Source: Methylopumilus sp036745495 (lineage in GTDB: Bacteria; Pseudomonadota; Gammaproteobacteria; Burkholderiales; Methylophilaceae). From it: a DNA stretch of 64,000 nt. This document shows positions 43,579 to 53,121 of the stretch, one piece after another. The position numbers and the translations under genes are program-made. Numbering within the stretch: the first letter of the stretch is position 1; the number at the start of each line of letters is the position of its first letter. The notes beneath the pieces were generated by a model, which was given only the letters and a program-made list of their open reading frames with translations, did no database searches and was not told the DNA's origin. The stretch covers positions 161,204 to 225,203 of the forward strand of contig DAIOGA010000001.1 of NCBI GenBank assembly GCA_036745495.1, in the 5' to 3' direction.

Positions 43579-46140
43579 ATGTCTAAACTTTTAATTGTTG
43601 AATCCCCATCTAAAGCCAAAACTCTTAAAAAGTATCTTGGTAATAAATTTGAAGTTTTGGCATCTTATGGCCATGTTCGCGATCTGATTCCAAAAACAGG
43701 TGCCGTTGAAACTGACAATAATTTCAAAATGAATTATGCAATTATTGAAAGAAACTCCAGACACGTTGATGAAATCGCAAAGGCTGTAAAAAAATCAGAT
43801 GAAGTTTATCTCGCTACCGATCCGGACCGAGAAGGAGAAGCTATTTCTTGGCATATTCTAGAAATACTTAATGAAAAAAAATTAACTAAAGACAAATTAA
43901 TTAAACGCGTCATTTTTCAGGAAATAACAAAATCAGCTATCGAACATGCCATTGAGCATCCGCGAGACATTTCAATGCCTCTTGTTAATGCACAGCAAGC
44001 AAGAAGAGCGCTCGACTATCTTGTTGGATTTAATTTATCTCCTCTCCTTTGGAAGAAAATTAGAAGGGGTTTGTCTGCAGGAAGAGTTCAAAGTCCAGCG
44101 CTAAGACTTATTATCGAAAGAGAAATTGAAATCGAAAAATTTATCAGCCAGGAATATTGGTCGATTCATTTAGACTCCATAAAATCTAAAAACAAATTTC
44201 AAGCAAAGCTTATTCAGCTCGATAATAAAAAAGTTGAACAATTTACTATTACTTCAAAAGAGAACCATGAATCTGTTGTTGGTAAATTAATTTTAGAAAG
44301 TGCTGGCAAAACAAAAGTGACACGTGTTGAAAAGAAACAAAGAACACGCAACCCCGCACCTCCTTTTACCACGTCAACACTTCAACAAGAGTCGGTTAGA
44401 AAACTTGGGTTCACAACAAGTCGAGCCATGAGAATTGCTCAGCAACTTTATGAAGGTATTGATATCGGGAGCGGGACTGTAGGTTTAATTACTTACATGA
44501 GAACTGATTCACTCACACTTTCAAATGAAGCAATGAATCAAATTAGAGGTTACATTCAGTCTAATTTCGATGCAGATTACCTACCTAAAGCACCTATTTT
44601 TTATAAGACAAAATCAAAAAATGCTCAAGAAGCACATGAAGCAATTCGGCCGACCGACATCAGCCGAACACCTCAAAGTCTTATTGGCAAACTATCTCCC
44701 GAGCAATTTAAGTTATATGAAATGATATGGAAGCGTTCTTTGGCAAGCCAGATGACACCGGCAAAATTTGATGCTGTAAGTGTAGATCTTGCTATTGGAT
44801 CTGAAGCAAATTTATTTAGGGCGACTGGTCAAACACTTATATTTCCTGGATTTATCGCTATTTATACTGAGAGCTTAGATGATGCTTCAAATGAAGATGA
44901 AGACTCTCTTAAATTGCCCCCACTTGAAACTGGTGAAATTCTTACAGTCGATAAAATCTATGGTGATCAACATTTTACTGAACCTCCGCCAAGATACTCA
45001 GAAGCTAGCTTAGTAAAATCTCTTGAAGAGTACGGCATCGGAAGACCTTCTACTTACGCGAGTATTATTTCAACACTCCAAGATCGCGAATATGTCATTC
45101 TTGATAAAAAGAGATTCATGCCTACTGATGTAGGTCGTGTTGTTAATAAATTCCTAACTGAACATTTCACTCGTTATGTTGATTATGATTTTACTGCTGG
45201 TCTTGAAAGCTCTTTAGACGAAATTGCAGAAAATAACAAAGAGTGGGTCCCGCTTCTTAAAAGCTTTTGGGATGATTTCAATAAAACTATTATTGAAAAA
45301 TCAAATATAGATCGAGCTGAAATTACACAAGAAGCAATTCATGAAGACTGTCCTAAATGTGGTAAGCCTTTGTTTTCTAGATTAGGTAGAAGAGGTAAAT
45401 TTATTGGATGCTCTGGGTATCCTGATTGTGACTACACAAGAAATGTTAATGGTGACTCAAGCACTCCAAATGAACCTGTCCTTGTTTGCAAAGATCCCGA
45501 AACTGGAAAAGATGTTCTATTGTTAGTCGGCCCCTACGGACCTTATCTTCAAGTTGGCGTTCAAGAGGAAGATAGCAAAAAGAAACCAAAGCGCGTAAGC
45601 GTTCCTAAAGAAATATCATTAAGTGATCTCAGTGAGGATATAGCATTAAATCTTTTATCACTTCCCAAAGAACTAGGTCTTCACCCAGACACGGGGAAGA
45701 AAGTGATTGTTAATATTGGACGTTTTGGGCCTTATGTAAATTATGATGGAAAATTTAAATCTATTCCAAGATCAGAGTCTATTTTTGATGTAACGCTCGA
45801 ACGAGGACTTGAGCTCATTGCGGAAGCTATCGCTAAAAATGCACCTTTAAGAACGCTGGGTAATGACCCTGAAACAAATCTTTCGGTTGAAATCTTTAAT
45901 GGTCGCTATGGTACATATCTCCAAAAAGGGTCGACTAAAGTTACTCTTCCAAAAGATCAAGATATTGAAAAAATTACTTTCGAAGAGGCCTTGATTCTTA
46001 TTAGTAACAAAGAAGCTTCAGGCAAAGGCAAAAAGAAAACGGCAGTTAAAAAAACAACTGCCAAGAAAACATCTGAGAAAAAAGTTGCTACAAAAAAACC
46101 TGCAGCAAAGAAGAAAACCAGAAAAACTAAAGAAGTTTAG
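43579..46140 (+). CDS. topA: DNA topoisomerase I
   Basis: TopA relaxes negative supercoils. The 853-residue protein has the Toprim start LLIVESPSKAKTLKKYLG, the acidic DPDREGEA motif near residue 111 and the catalytic tyrosine in TYMRTDS at about residue 306. A single clear zinc finger (CPKC...CSGYPDC, from residue 591) is followed by repeated GPYGPYLQVG-type modules instead of more fingers, and a C-terminal tail that is almost all Lys/Ala/Thr (about the last 45 residues). It ends four bases inside the convergent peptidase gene. Confidence 0.97.
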   Translation: MSKLLIVESPSKAKTLKKYLGNKFEVLASYGHVRDLIPKTGAVETDNNFKMNYAIIERNSRHVDEIAKAVKKSDEVYLATDPDREGEAISWHILEILNEKKLTKDKLIKRVIFQEITKSAIEHAIEHPRDISMPLVNAQQARRALDYLVGFNLSPLLWKKIRRGLSAGRVQSPALRLIIEREIEIEKFISQEYWSIHLDSIKSKNKFQAKLIQLDNKKVEQFTITSKENHESVVGKLILESAGKTKVTRVEKKQRTRNPAPPFTTSTLQQESVRKLGFTTSRAMRIAQQLYEGIDIGSGTVGLITYMRTDSLTLSNEAMNQIRGYIQSNFDADYLPKAPIFYKTKSKNAQEAHEAIRPTDISRTPQSLIGKLSPEQFKLYEMIWKRSLASQMTPAKFDAVSVDLAIGSEANLFRATGQTLIFPGFIAIYTESLDDASNEDEDSLKLPPLETGEILTVDKIYGDQHFTEPPPRYSEASLVKSLEEYGIGRPSTYASIISTLQDREYVILDKKRFMPTDVGRVVNKFLTEHFTRYVDYDFTAGLESSLDEIAENNKEWVPLLKSFWDDFNKTIIEKSNIDRAEITQEAIHEDCPKCGKPLFSRLGRRGKFIGCSGYPDCDYTRNVNGDSSTPNEPVLVCKDPETGKDVLLLVGPYGPYLQVGVQEEDSKKKPKRVSVPKEISLSDLSEDIALNLLSLPKELGLHPDTGKKVIVNIGRFGPYVNYDGKFKSIPRSESIFDVTLERGLELIAEAIAKNAPLRTLGNDPETNLSVEIFNGRYGTYLQKGSTKVTLPKDQDIEKITFEEALILISNKEASGKGKKKTAVKKTTAKKTSEKKVATKKPAAKKKTRKTKEV

Positions 46141-47075
46141 CTATTTTGTTTAAATTGATCTGAATAAGAAATTGAAGAGGTTTTTTCAATCCATTTTCGA
46201 ATTCTATTTGCGTCCGCAATTCGAGTAGCACTTCCATAAGATTTAAGTAATACAATAATCATAGGTTGTCCACTAATCATGGCTTGCATGACAAGGCATT
46301 TTCCAGCTTCTTGAATAAAACCTGTTTTTGATAAGCCAATCACCCAATCACTTTTTCTAACCAATCCATTTGTATTATTAAAGTTAACTGGTGCACGATG
46401 GCCTTTAACGTAGGCCTCGTAAGAAGCTGTCGTTGTGATTTCTCGAATTTCAGGATATTGATAAGCAGCCTTTACCATCTTCACAAGATCTTCTGCTGTG
46501 GACATATTATGGTTATTAAGTCCTGTAGGATCTGCAAATTCACTTCGAGTCATATCAAGTTGTAATGCTTTAATATTCATCGCATTTACAAAGCCAGTCT
46601 TTCCTGTTGGGTAATTTCTTCCTAAGGCAGCAGCTGCACGATTATCAGAAGCAATTAAAGCAATTTTAAGAAGTTCTGAGCGAGGTAATATTGTTCCAAC
46701 AGGTAATTTTGAGCTTGAATTTTTTAAAGTATCAACATCTTCATCAGTAATGGTGATTTCTTCATCCATTGGAAGCTTTGCATCTAATGTGACCATAGCT
46801 GTCATAAGCTTAGTTACCGATGCAATAGATGTTTGCGCATCTGTATCTTTCGCATATAAAACTTCACCTGTATTTTGATTCACGATTAATGCATTTGAAG
46901 AAGCCACTCTTAACAGACCGTCTTTATTAGTTTTATTGTCTGTTGCGGATATACGGGCTAATTCTGCCTTTGTAGGTTTTTTAGATCTTGTTTGATTTGC
47001 TTCGACTGAGATTGAAGCCAAAAGAAAGAAAGAGGTTAAGCTTAGGATGAAAAAAAGTCTTATACGTTCTCTCAC
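46137..47075 (-). CDS. pbpG: D-alanyl-D-alanine endopeptidase (PbpG type, S11)
   Basis: Penicillin-binding protein 7-like peptidases trim peptidoglycan cross-links in the periplasm. The 312-residue protein starts with a signal sequence (LFFILSLTSFFLLASISVEA) and has the three S11 motifs: SVTK near residue 87, SDN near 145, and KTG near 250. The start is GTG (47073-47075) with AGGAG about eight bases upstream. A D-Ala-D-Ala carboxypeptidase role is possible. Its 3' end overlaps topA by four bases. Confidence 0.88.
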   Translation of the reverse strand: MRERIRLFFILSLTSFFLLASISVEANQTRSKKPTKAELARISATDNKTNKDGLLRVASSNALIVNQNTGEVLYAKDTDAQTSIASVTKLMTAMVTLDAKLPMDEEITITDEDVDTLKNSSSKLPVGTILPRSELLKIALIASDNRAAAALGRNYPTGKTGFVNAMNIKALQLDMTRSEFADPTGLNNHNMSTAEDLVKMVKAAYQYPEIREITTTASYEAYVKGHRAPVNFNNTNGLVRKSDWVIGLSKTGFIQEAGKCLVMQAMISGQPMIIVLLKSYGSATRIADANRIRKWIEKTSSISYSDQFKQNS

Positions 47076-47182
47076 TCGGTAATCTCCTATTCACACTAAA
47101 TTTACGCGATAATAAACAAAAAAATCATATTTGTCATTAACTTAATGTATTTAAAGATAAAATTGCTATCGACTAATTTACT

Positions 47183-47563
47183 ATGAACATTCCTAATACA
47201 CTTATTTATACGCCCGAACATCTCTGGATTAAATCCATCGGTGAAAATACTTATGAAATTGGTATTACTGATTATGCGCAAAATCTTTTGGGTGATATCG
47301 TTTTTGTTGAATTGCCTATATTACAAAGTCAGATCTCAAGAAATATAGCTTTTGGAGTGGTTGAGTCTGTCAAAACTGCCTCTGATCTAATGGGCCCGCT
47401 AAATGGTGTAATGATTGAAATTAATCCCAACATTCAAAAATCACCAGAATTAATTAATGATAAGCCTTATGAAAATTGGATTTGTAAAATATCTTCTCAA
47501 GACGACATTGATAACAAAGAACTCTTTTTAGATGCTTCTCGATATAACGAACTTACTCGCTAA
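47183..47563 (+). CDS. gcvH: Glycine cleavage system H protein
   Basis: GcvH carries the lipoyl-bound methylamine between the P, T and L enzymes of glycine cleavage and can serve as a lipoyl donor. The 126-residue protein has the lipoylation site ESVKTASD with Lys64. No gcvT or gcvP is adjacent and no glycine riboswitch is seen in the 107-bp upstream gap, so this is an isolated gene. Its stop codon abuts the end of the convergent holC with no gap. Confidence 0.94.
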   Translation: MNIPNTLIYTPEHLWIKSIGENTYEIGITDYAQNLLGDIVFVELPILQSQISRNIAFGVVESVKTASDLMGPLNGVMIEINPNIQKSPELINDKPYENWICKISSQDDIDNKELFLDASRYNELTR

Positions 47564-47980
47564 TTATATTTCTTTTGTAGCATCAATTAATTGAATTTCA
47601 TAACCGCGATCGCGATAAAACTTTAAACGATCTCTTGCTGTTTTTTTATCTTCTTCATTTTGAGACACAATCTCAATAAGTCTTAAGTATCTTGAAAAAG
47701 AAGATGTAATATCTGACTTTAAATTAATCATAAAATCATCACTCACAGACTTGTAATCCCAGCCAATATGAATAGGGGCTCTTTCTTCTTGATGCCCTAT
47801 GATGTGTGGCAGAAATGAAGTGGCTGAAGCTGTATAAAGAAAATCGCTTAATGCCTCAGCGCCATTTAAATCATTTACTGAGATAAATATTTTTCTTTTA
47901 CGAAAAATTTCTCTTTCTAATATTTCATGAATTTTATTGAGTTTATTTTCTACATTAAAATAAAAATCTATATAGGTCAT
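47564..47980 (-). CDS. holC: DNA polymerase III chi subunit
   Basis: Chi links the clamp loader to SSB at the replication fork. The 138-residue protein starts MTYIDFYFNVENKLN and has the typical LSDFLYTASATSFLPH near residue 45 and WDYKSVSDDFMINL near 75. It lies six bases downstream of pepA, the common pepA-holC pair, and ends exactly where gcvH ends on the other strand. Confidence 0.9.
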   Translation of the reverse strand: MTYIDFYFNVENKLNKIHEILEREIFRKRKIFISVNDLNGAEALSDFLYTASATSFLPHIIGHQEERAPIHIGWDYKSVSDDFMINLKSDITSSFSRYLRLIEIVSQNEEDKKTARDRLKFYRDRGYEIQLIDATKEI

Positions 47981-47986
47981 GAAGAC

Positions 47987-49468
47987 TTAATTCATTTTAC
48001 TTAAAATATATTGGATTAATAATCCAACCGGCCTTCCTGTAGCACCTTTAGCTTTTCCAGATTTCCAAGCGGTGCCTGCAATATCCAAATGAGCCCATTT
48101 ATATTTTTTTGCAAATCTAGATAAAAAACATGCTGCAGTAATACTGCCCCCTGCTCTTCCACCAATATTCGCCATATCAGCAAAATTACTGTCTAGCTGT
48201 GATTGATAGTCTTCCCACAATGGCATACGCCATGCTCGATCTAAGGATGTTTGTCCTGCTGATTCTAAATCTTTTGCTAGTTTATCGTCATTGCTATATA
48301 ACCCTGAAGCATGATGACCCAATGCAATCACACAAGCACCAGTAAGAGTAGCAATATCGATCACTACATCCGGATTAAATCTCTCTGCATAAGTTAATGC
48401 ATCACATAATATTAATCGGCCTTCAGCGTCAGTATTTAATACCTCAATTGTTTGTCCTGACATACTAGTTAAAATATCTCCGGGTTTTAAAGCTAGACCA
48501 TCCGGCAAATTTTCACATGTTGGAATTATTCCAATGACATTCATAGGAAGATTTAATAAACCAATTGTCTTAAAAGTGCCTAACACACTAGCCGCTCCGC
48601 ACATATCATATTTCATTTCATCCATATCGCCGGCGGGTTTAATTGATATACCACCCGCATCAAAAGTAATGCCCTTGCCTACTAATATAATAGGCTTTTG
48701 AGTTTTCTTGCCTTTATTATGTTGCAGTACGATAAATTTTGGTGGTTGTCTGCTTCCTTTCGCAACACCAAGAAAAGAACCCATTTTTAATTTTTCAATT
48801 TGCTTCTGATCCAAAACTTCAATTTTCATGCCATGATCTTTTCCAATTTCTTGAGCTTTTTTACCTAAGTAAGTTGGTGTGCAGATATTAGGCGGAAGAT
48901 TACCAAGTGTTTTTGTGAGTTCAATCCCTTTTGCTAACGCAAAAGATTTCTTTAAAGCTGCTTCTGCAATTTTTTGACTTTTTTTATCTACAACTACAAA
49001 AATATCAAAAGTTTTTTTGGTTTTTTTATTAACAGTTTTAAGTTCAGCGAATTCATAACTTGCATCCATAACTTCGTTAACAAAATGCTCAATATTCCAA
49101 GCTATATCAGCTTCTTTAATTGAGGCAATTTGAATAAGAGAAGTGATTGTTTTAACGTCCATTTTCTTGAGTGCATAAATCATGGCTCTTACTGCAGCAT
49201 GATATTTTTTCCCATCAAGCTCTTTTTCTTTGCCTAAGCCTATTAGAAGTATTTTTGGAATTTTTATCCCAGGAACATTATATAAAATAAGTGAGGAGCC
49301 TACTTTGCCACTCATATCGCCATGTTTTAATATTGAAGCAATATGGCTAATAGTGGGCGCGCTTAAAGACGATTTGTCATATACAAGCTTGAGCGAGTCA
49401 TAAACACCAACGACCAATACATCTGAGCGTTGTTTATCCAGCTGATCGGTTTTTATGCTAAATTTCAT
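47987..49468 (-). CDS. pepA: Leucyl aminopeptidase
   Basis: PepA removes N-terminal residues from peptides using two metal ions, and in E. coli also binds DNA in Xer recombination. The 493-residue M17 enzyme has GKGITFDAGGISIKP near residue 265 and the family signature NTDAEGRLIL near 345, with the metal-binding Asp and Glu intact. It is divergent from lptF with only 45 bp between the two start codons. Confidence 0.96.
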   Translation of the reverse strand: MKFSIKTDQLDKQRSDVLVVGVYDSLKLVYDKSSLSAPTISHIASILKHGDMSGKVGSSLILYNVPGIKIPKILLIGLGKEKELDGKKYHAAVRAMIYALKKMDVKTITSLIQIASIKEADIAWNIEHFVNEVMDASYEFAELKTVNKKTKKTFDIFVVVDKKSQKIAEAALKKSFALAKGIELTKTLGNLPPNICTPTYLGKKAQEIGKDHGMKIEVLDQKQIEKLKMGSFLGVAKGSRQPPKFIVLQHNKGKKTQKPIILVGKGITFDAGGISIKPAGDMDEMKYDMCGAASVLGTFKTIGLLNLPMNVIGIIPTCENLPDGLALKPGDILTSMSGQTIEVLNTDAEGRLILCDALTYAERFNPDVVIDIATLTGACVIALGHHASGLYSNDDKLAKDLESAGQTSLDRAWRMPLWEDYQSQLDSNFADMANIGGRAGGSITAACFLSRFAKKYKWAHLDIAGTAWKSGKAKGATGRPVGLLIQYILSKMN

Positions 49469-49513
49469 ATATATTCCTTAAATATTCTCGAATTTTAAAA
49501 ACGGGAAAAATCA

Positions 49514-50608
49514 ATGTTATTTAAAACCTCGTTAAAAAAAGAACTGCTTACTAATTCAATTACGGCACTTTTAATACTTATTAGTATCGTGATGGCTCAG
49601 AGAATTACAGTTTATCTTAGATTTGCAACTAAGGGCTATATCCCTAATGACTCCATAAAAACAATTCTAGGTCTTAACCTTATCAAATATTCACCACTTC
49701 TATTATCTCTTTCAATCTTCCTGGCTGTGCTGCTTACGCTCTCTCGGTGGTATCGAGACCATGAAATGATCATTTGGCTGAGTTCTGGTATGAGTTTAGC
49801 TAAAATTATTAAACCTATTACTTCATTTGCTCTGCCCGCAGTATTTATGGTGGCTTTTCTTTCTCTTTTCCTAAATCCTTGGGCGGTAAGAACAGCTGAT
49901 CAATACAAAAGCCAATTAAAAAGCCGTGATGAATTGTCAACGCTTAATCCAGGGACATTTAAAGAATCAAAAAGTTCTGATCGCGTATTTTATGTTGAAA
50001 GTTTTGATGAGTTAGGAAGTTCTGTAAAAAATATATTTGTACAAACAAAGCAACATAACAAATTAGGTGTCGTCATTGCTAATAATGGTCACCGAGAAAT
50101 TTCAAGTAAGGGCGATAACTATGTCATTCTTCAGAAGGGTCGAAGATATGAGGGTATTCCAAATACAAAAGAGTTTTCGACAACAGAATTTGATCAATAT
50201 GGAATCTTGACAGCTCAACAACCGGTGGAGCCTTATACAGAAAGTATTGATAGTAAAAAACTTTCTGATGTAATCAAATCAAATGCGCTCGAAGATCGTT
50301 TAGAATTTCAATGGAGAATTGCATCCCCCATATCATGCATCCTATTAGTTTTTTTAGCCATACCCTTGAGCTTTACCAATCCGCGTGCAGGACGCTCCCT
50401 TAATATTATTTTTGCTGTACTTATTTTTATCATTTACAACAACCTTTTAGCCATCATGAATACATTTATTACTTTAAAAAAAGTAAGTGTAACTATTGGC
50501 TTTTGGCCAATTCATTTTATTTTTCTATTGGCGGCTATTTATCTTATATATAGACGATCAATGAATCAGCCATTATTCAGCTTAAAAAGCATCTTACAAA
50601 TAAAATGA
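49514..50608 (+). CDS. lptF: LPS export ABC transporter permease LptF
   Basis: LptF with LptG and LptB2 extracts lipopolysaccharide from the inner membrane. The 364-residue protein has three N-terminal membrane helices (about 14-35, 52-74 and 100-122), a periplasmic jellyroll region (about 130-260) and three C-terminal helices. It overlaps lptG by four bases (ATGA). Confidence 0.94.
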   Translation: MLFKTSLKKELLTNSITALLILISIVMAQRITVYLRFATKGYIPNDSIKTILGLNLIKYSPLLLSLSIFLAVLLTLSRWYRDHEMIIWLSSGMSLAKIIKPITSFALPAVFMVAFLSLFLNPWAVRTADQYKSQLKSRDELSTLNPGTFKESKSSDRVFYVESFDELGSSVKNIFVQTKQHNKLGVVIANNGHREISSKGDNYVILQKGRRYEGIPNTKEFSTTEFDQYGILTAQQPVEPYTESIDSKKLSDVIKSNALEDRLEFQWRIASPISCILLVFLAIPLSFTNPRAGRSLNIIFAVLIFIIYNNLLAIMNTFITLKKVSVTIGFWPIHFIFLLAAIYLIYRRSMNQPLFSLKSILQIK

Positions 50609-51675
50609 AAATTTTAAATCGTTATCTTAATCTAGAAGTTGCGATCCCTATTTTCTGGATTATGGTCGGTCTAATAGGGATATTTACATTTTTTGATTTC
50701 ATTCAAGAAATGAATGATTTGGGGAAGGGCTCATATAATCTCCTTAGCGTCTTCAGTTATGTTGTTTTAAGTATTCCTGGACATGTTTACGAGATTGTTC
50801 CTATTGCTGTGCTAATTGGCTCCATGTATGCAATGGGACAACTCTCTGAAAATTCAGAGTTTACTGTCATTCGATCAAGTGGATTTTCAATAAGACGCAT
50901 AGCACTTACATTGTCTCTTACGGGATTATTTTTTACATTATTCACATTTGCTGTAGGCGATCTTGTGACCCCCGTCACAGAAAAAAAAGCACAAGAAATA
51001 AAAATTACTGCTAAAGACGCTATTGTCACCCAAGAATTTAAATCTGGATTATGGATAAAAGATAGTAATAGTTTTATTAATGTCGAGCATGTTTTGCCCG
51101 ACTCAAGTTTGTCTGAAATTCACATATATGAGTTTGATAAAAATTTTCACTTAAGAACAATCACAAATGCAAAAAAAGGGAGCTTTAAAGACTCTGAATG
51201 GAGGCTTGACGACATCAATCAAACAATTTTTGATCAAGAAAAAATTTCTACAAATTCTCTTAAAAGTGCAAATTGGAAATCACTCATTAAGCCAGAAATG
51301 ATGAATGTCCTTCTTGTCTCGCCAGAAAAAATGTCATCAATGAGCCTCATTCATTTTATTAAATACTTAAAAAATAATAAGCAAAAAGTTACAAGGTATG
51401 AAGTAGCTTTATGGGAAAAGTTAATTTATCCGCTTGCCTCTATTGCAATGGTGATATTTGCAATACCATTTGGATTTTTCCAAGAGCGTTCTGGTGGTAA
51501 AAACGTAAAAATATTCTTAGGGATTCTAATTGGTATCTTTTACCAGATTATGAATTCATCTTTTAGGTATATCGGGCTTCTTAATGACTGGCAGCCACTC
51601 TCGTGCGCCGTAATCCCTACACTTATCTTTTTTTCGGTTGGCGTGATGATGATTTATAAAACCGAACATCAGTAA
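50605..51675 (+). CDS. lptG: LPS export ABC transporter permease LptG
   Basis: LptG is the second permease of the LptB2FG exporter. The 356-residue protein has the same layout as LptF, beginning MKILNRYLNLEVAIPIFW, with an RSSGFSIRRIA region in the loop that contacts LptB near residue 95. The last 53 bases overlap the 3' end of the convergent RDD gene. Confidence 0.94.
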   Translation: MKILNRYLNLEVAIPIFWIMVGLIGIFTFFDFIQEMNDLGKGSYNLLSVFSYVVLSIPGHVYEIVPIAVLIGSMYAMGQLSENSEFTVIRSSGFSIRRIALTLSLTGLFFTLFTFAVGDLVTPVTEKKAQEIKITAKDAIVTQEFKSGLWIKDSNSFINVEHVLPDSSLSEIHIYEFDKNFHLRTITNAKKGSFKDSEWRLDDINQTIFDQEKISTNSLKSANWKSLIKPEMMNVLLVSPEKMSSMSLIHFIKYLKNNKQKVTRYEVALWEKLIYPLASIAMVIFAIPFGFFQERSGGKNVKIFLGILIGIFYQIMNSSFRYIGLLNDWQPLSCAVIPTLIFFSVGVMMIYKTEHQ

Positions 51676-52069
51676 AATGAGTTTTTAAAATTTGATCGTG
51701 AAGATATAAATGTTCTTTATTGATAAGCGCCCATATAAAACTTGTGCCACCTATCAGAGCTCCTAAGGTTGCATATATATAACGTCTCCATGCTAATTCT
51801 CTAGTTAAGTCTCCGCGCGAGGAAATTATTTTTAATTCCCATGCCCTCATTGCAAGAGTTTGGCCAGACCTTATCCAACAATGAGTTAAATAAATTCCCG
51901 AGACCAGCCATAAGTAAATTTGAAAAATTATTCTATGATATACCCCAAAAAATCCATCAAAAAAATATATAAAAATAAATCCTGCTAGCATCCATATTGG
52001 CACTAAAGCAAACAATTCATAAACTAATGAACCATAAATCCTTGCGAGCGGCGGGTTGTTATTTTTCAT
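51623..52069 (-). CDS. RDD family membrane protein
   Basis: This 148-residue protein has the RDD-domain pattern: an early Arg in LARIYGSLVYELF, membrane segments near residues 15-35 and 50-70, and a third near 105-125, with the Asp-containing FIYFFDGFFG region. RDD proteins have been proposed as ion or osmolyte transporters in some bacteria, but function here is unknown. It overlaps lptG by 53 bp at its 3' end and lies 14 bp downstream of the exchanger gene. Confidence 0.85.
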   Translation of the reverse strand: MKNNNPPLARIYGSLVYELFALVPIWMLAGFIFIYFFDGFFGVYHRIIFQIYLWLVSGIYLTHCWIRSGQTLAMRAWELKIISSRGDLTRELAWRRYIYATLGALIGGTSFIWALINKEHLYLHDQILKTHFTDVRFYKSSSRQPKKR

Positions 52070-52083
52070 AAATAAAAACTATA

Positions 52084-53085
52084 TTAATGAATGGCAAAAT
52101 AAAGATAGATACAATAAAAGATTCCATTAATACCTAAATGCCATACTTTAATATTTGATTTTTGAATAAGAGCTCTAATCCATAGAGATGAAATAAGCGT
52201 TATAAAAATACATAAATAAACTTCTTTTCTTGGTTCCCATGGAGTTAAAAGTATACCTATTGCTGGTAGAAGAGTTCCCTGAAATACCATTGCTCCTGTG
52301 ATATTGCCAAAAGCAAGGGTATCTTTACCTTTACGTATCCAAAAAATACTATTTATTTTCTCGGGAAGCTCAGTTGCTATAGGGATAATTAGCATCGATA
52401 AAATAAGGGCAGAAATTCCTAAAATGGATGAAGCTTCTTCAATACCATAAATAAAACCTTTCGCTCCATAAATCAAAAGGGCTAAGCCGATAAGTAACTG
52501 CACAAAAATAATCAAATAATTATTTGGCAATCCAATTCGCTCCATAAACATAGGACTTGAAGCTTCGGTAGCGTGGCCTTCATTAACAAGTTTTTTTGAT
52601 GCTCGAATTGTCATTAAGATATAAATGAAATATGAAAAAACCATTAAAAAAGCTATTAAGCCTCTGGCTAGTTCAGATGTATGTGGAATGAATAAAGCTA
52701 GTCCAGCAAAAATAAATGAAAATATAAAAAAATCTAAATCTCTGATTAATCCAGTTCTTTCAGGTTTTAGATGCCCCTCAAACCCTCTGTGTCTAATAAC
52801 AGAAGCGGCCATAATAAACATTGTTAAAGTAGATAACATGAGAGGAGCACCTAAAATCGCGCCTACGCCAACCTGATGATTAGTCTCTGCATCCCCATGT
52901 GAAGATAAAAATGCTAATAACGGGACCAATGTCTCCGGAAGAGCAGTGCCTATAGCCGCAAAAATAGATCCTGTAACACCTTCAGAAATTTTTAATTTTT
53001 CACCCAAATGCTCAAGCGCATTGGTAAATATCTCCGCTGAGACTAAAATAACTACTAACATGAAACATAACTCTAAAAAAATCAT
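52084..53085 (-). CDS. Sodium/calcium exchanger family protein
   Basis: The 333-residue membrane protein belongs to the CaCA family: it has two inverted alpha repeats, with IGTALPETLVPL near residue 46 and IATELPEKINSI near 240, and about ten hydrophobic segments. These acidic motifs bind Ca2+/Na+ in known members. Substrate in this organism is inferred. It may share a transcript with the RDD gene downstream. Confidence 0.9.
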   Translation of the reverse strand: MIFLELCFMLVVILVSAEIFTNALEHLGEKLKISEGVTGSIFAAIGTALPETLVPLLAFLSSHGDAETNHQVGVGAILGAPLMLSTLTMFIMAASVIRHRGFEGHLKPERTGLIRDLDFFIFSFIFAGLALFIPHTSELARGLIAFLMVFSYFIYILMTIRASKKLVNEGHATEASSPMFMERIGLPNNYLIIFVQLLIGLALLIYGAKGFIYGIEEASSILGISALILSMLIIPIATELPEKINSIFWIRKGKDTLAFGNITGAMVFQGTLLPAIGILLTPWEPRKEVYLCIFITLISSLWIRALIQKSNIKVWHLGINGIFYCIYLYFAIH

Positions 53086-53121
53086 TTCAATCCTTTAATT
53101 TTTATACTACACAGATTAACG

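Noticed and set aside
47076..47182. Possible glycine riboswitch upstream of gcvH
   Set aside because: The 107-bp gap is AT-rich and shows no paired aptamer-like elements.
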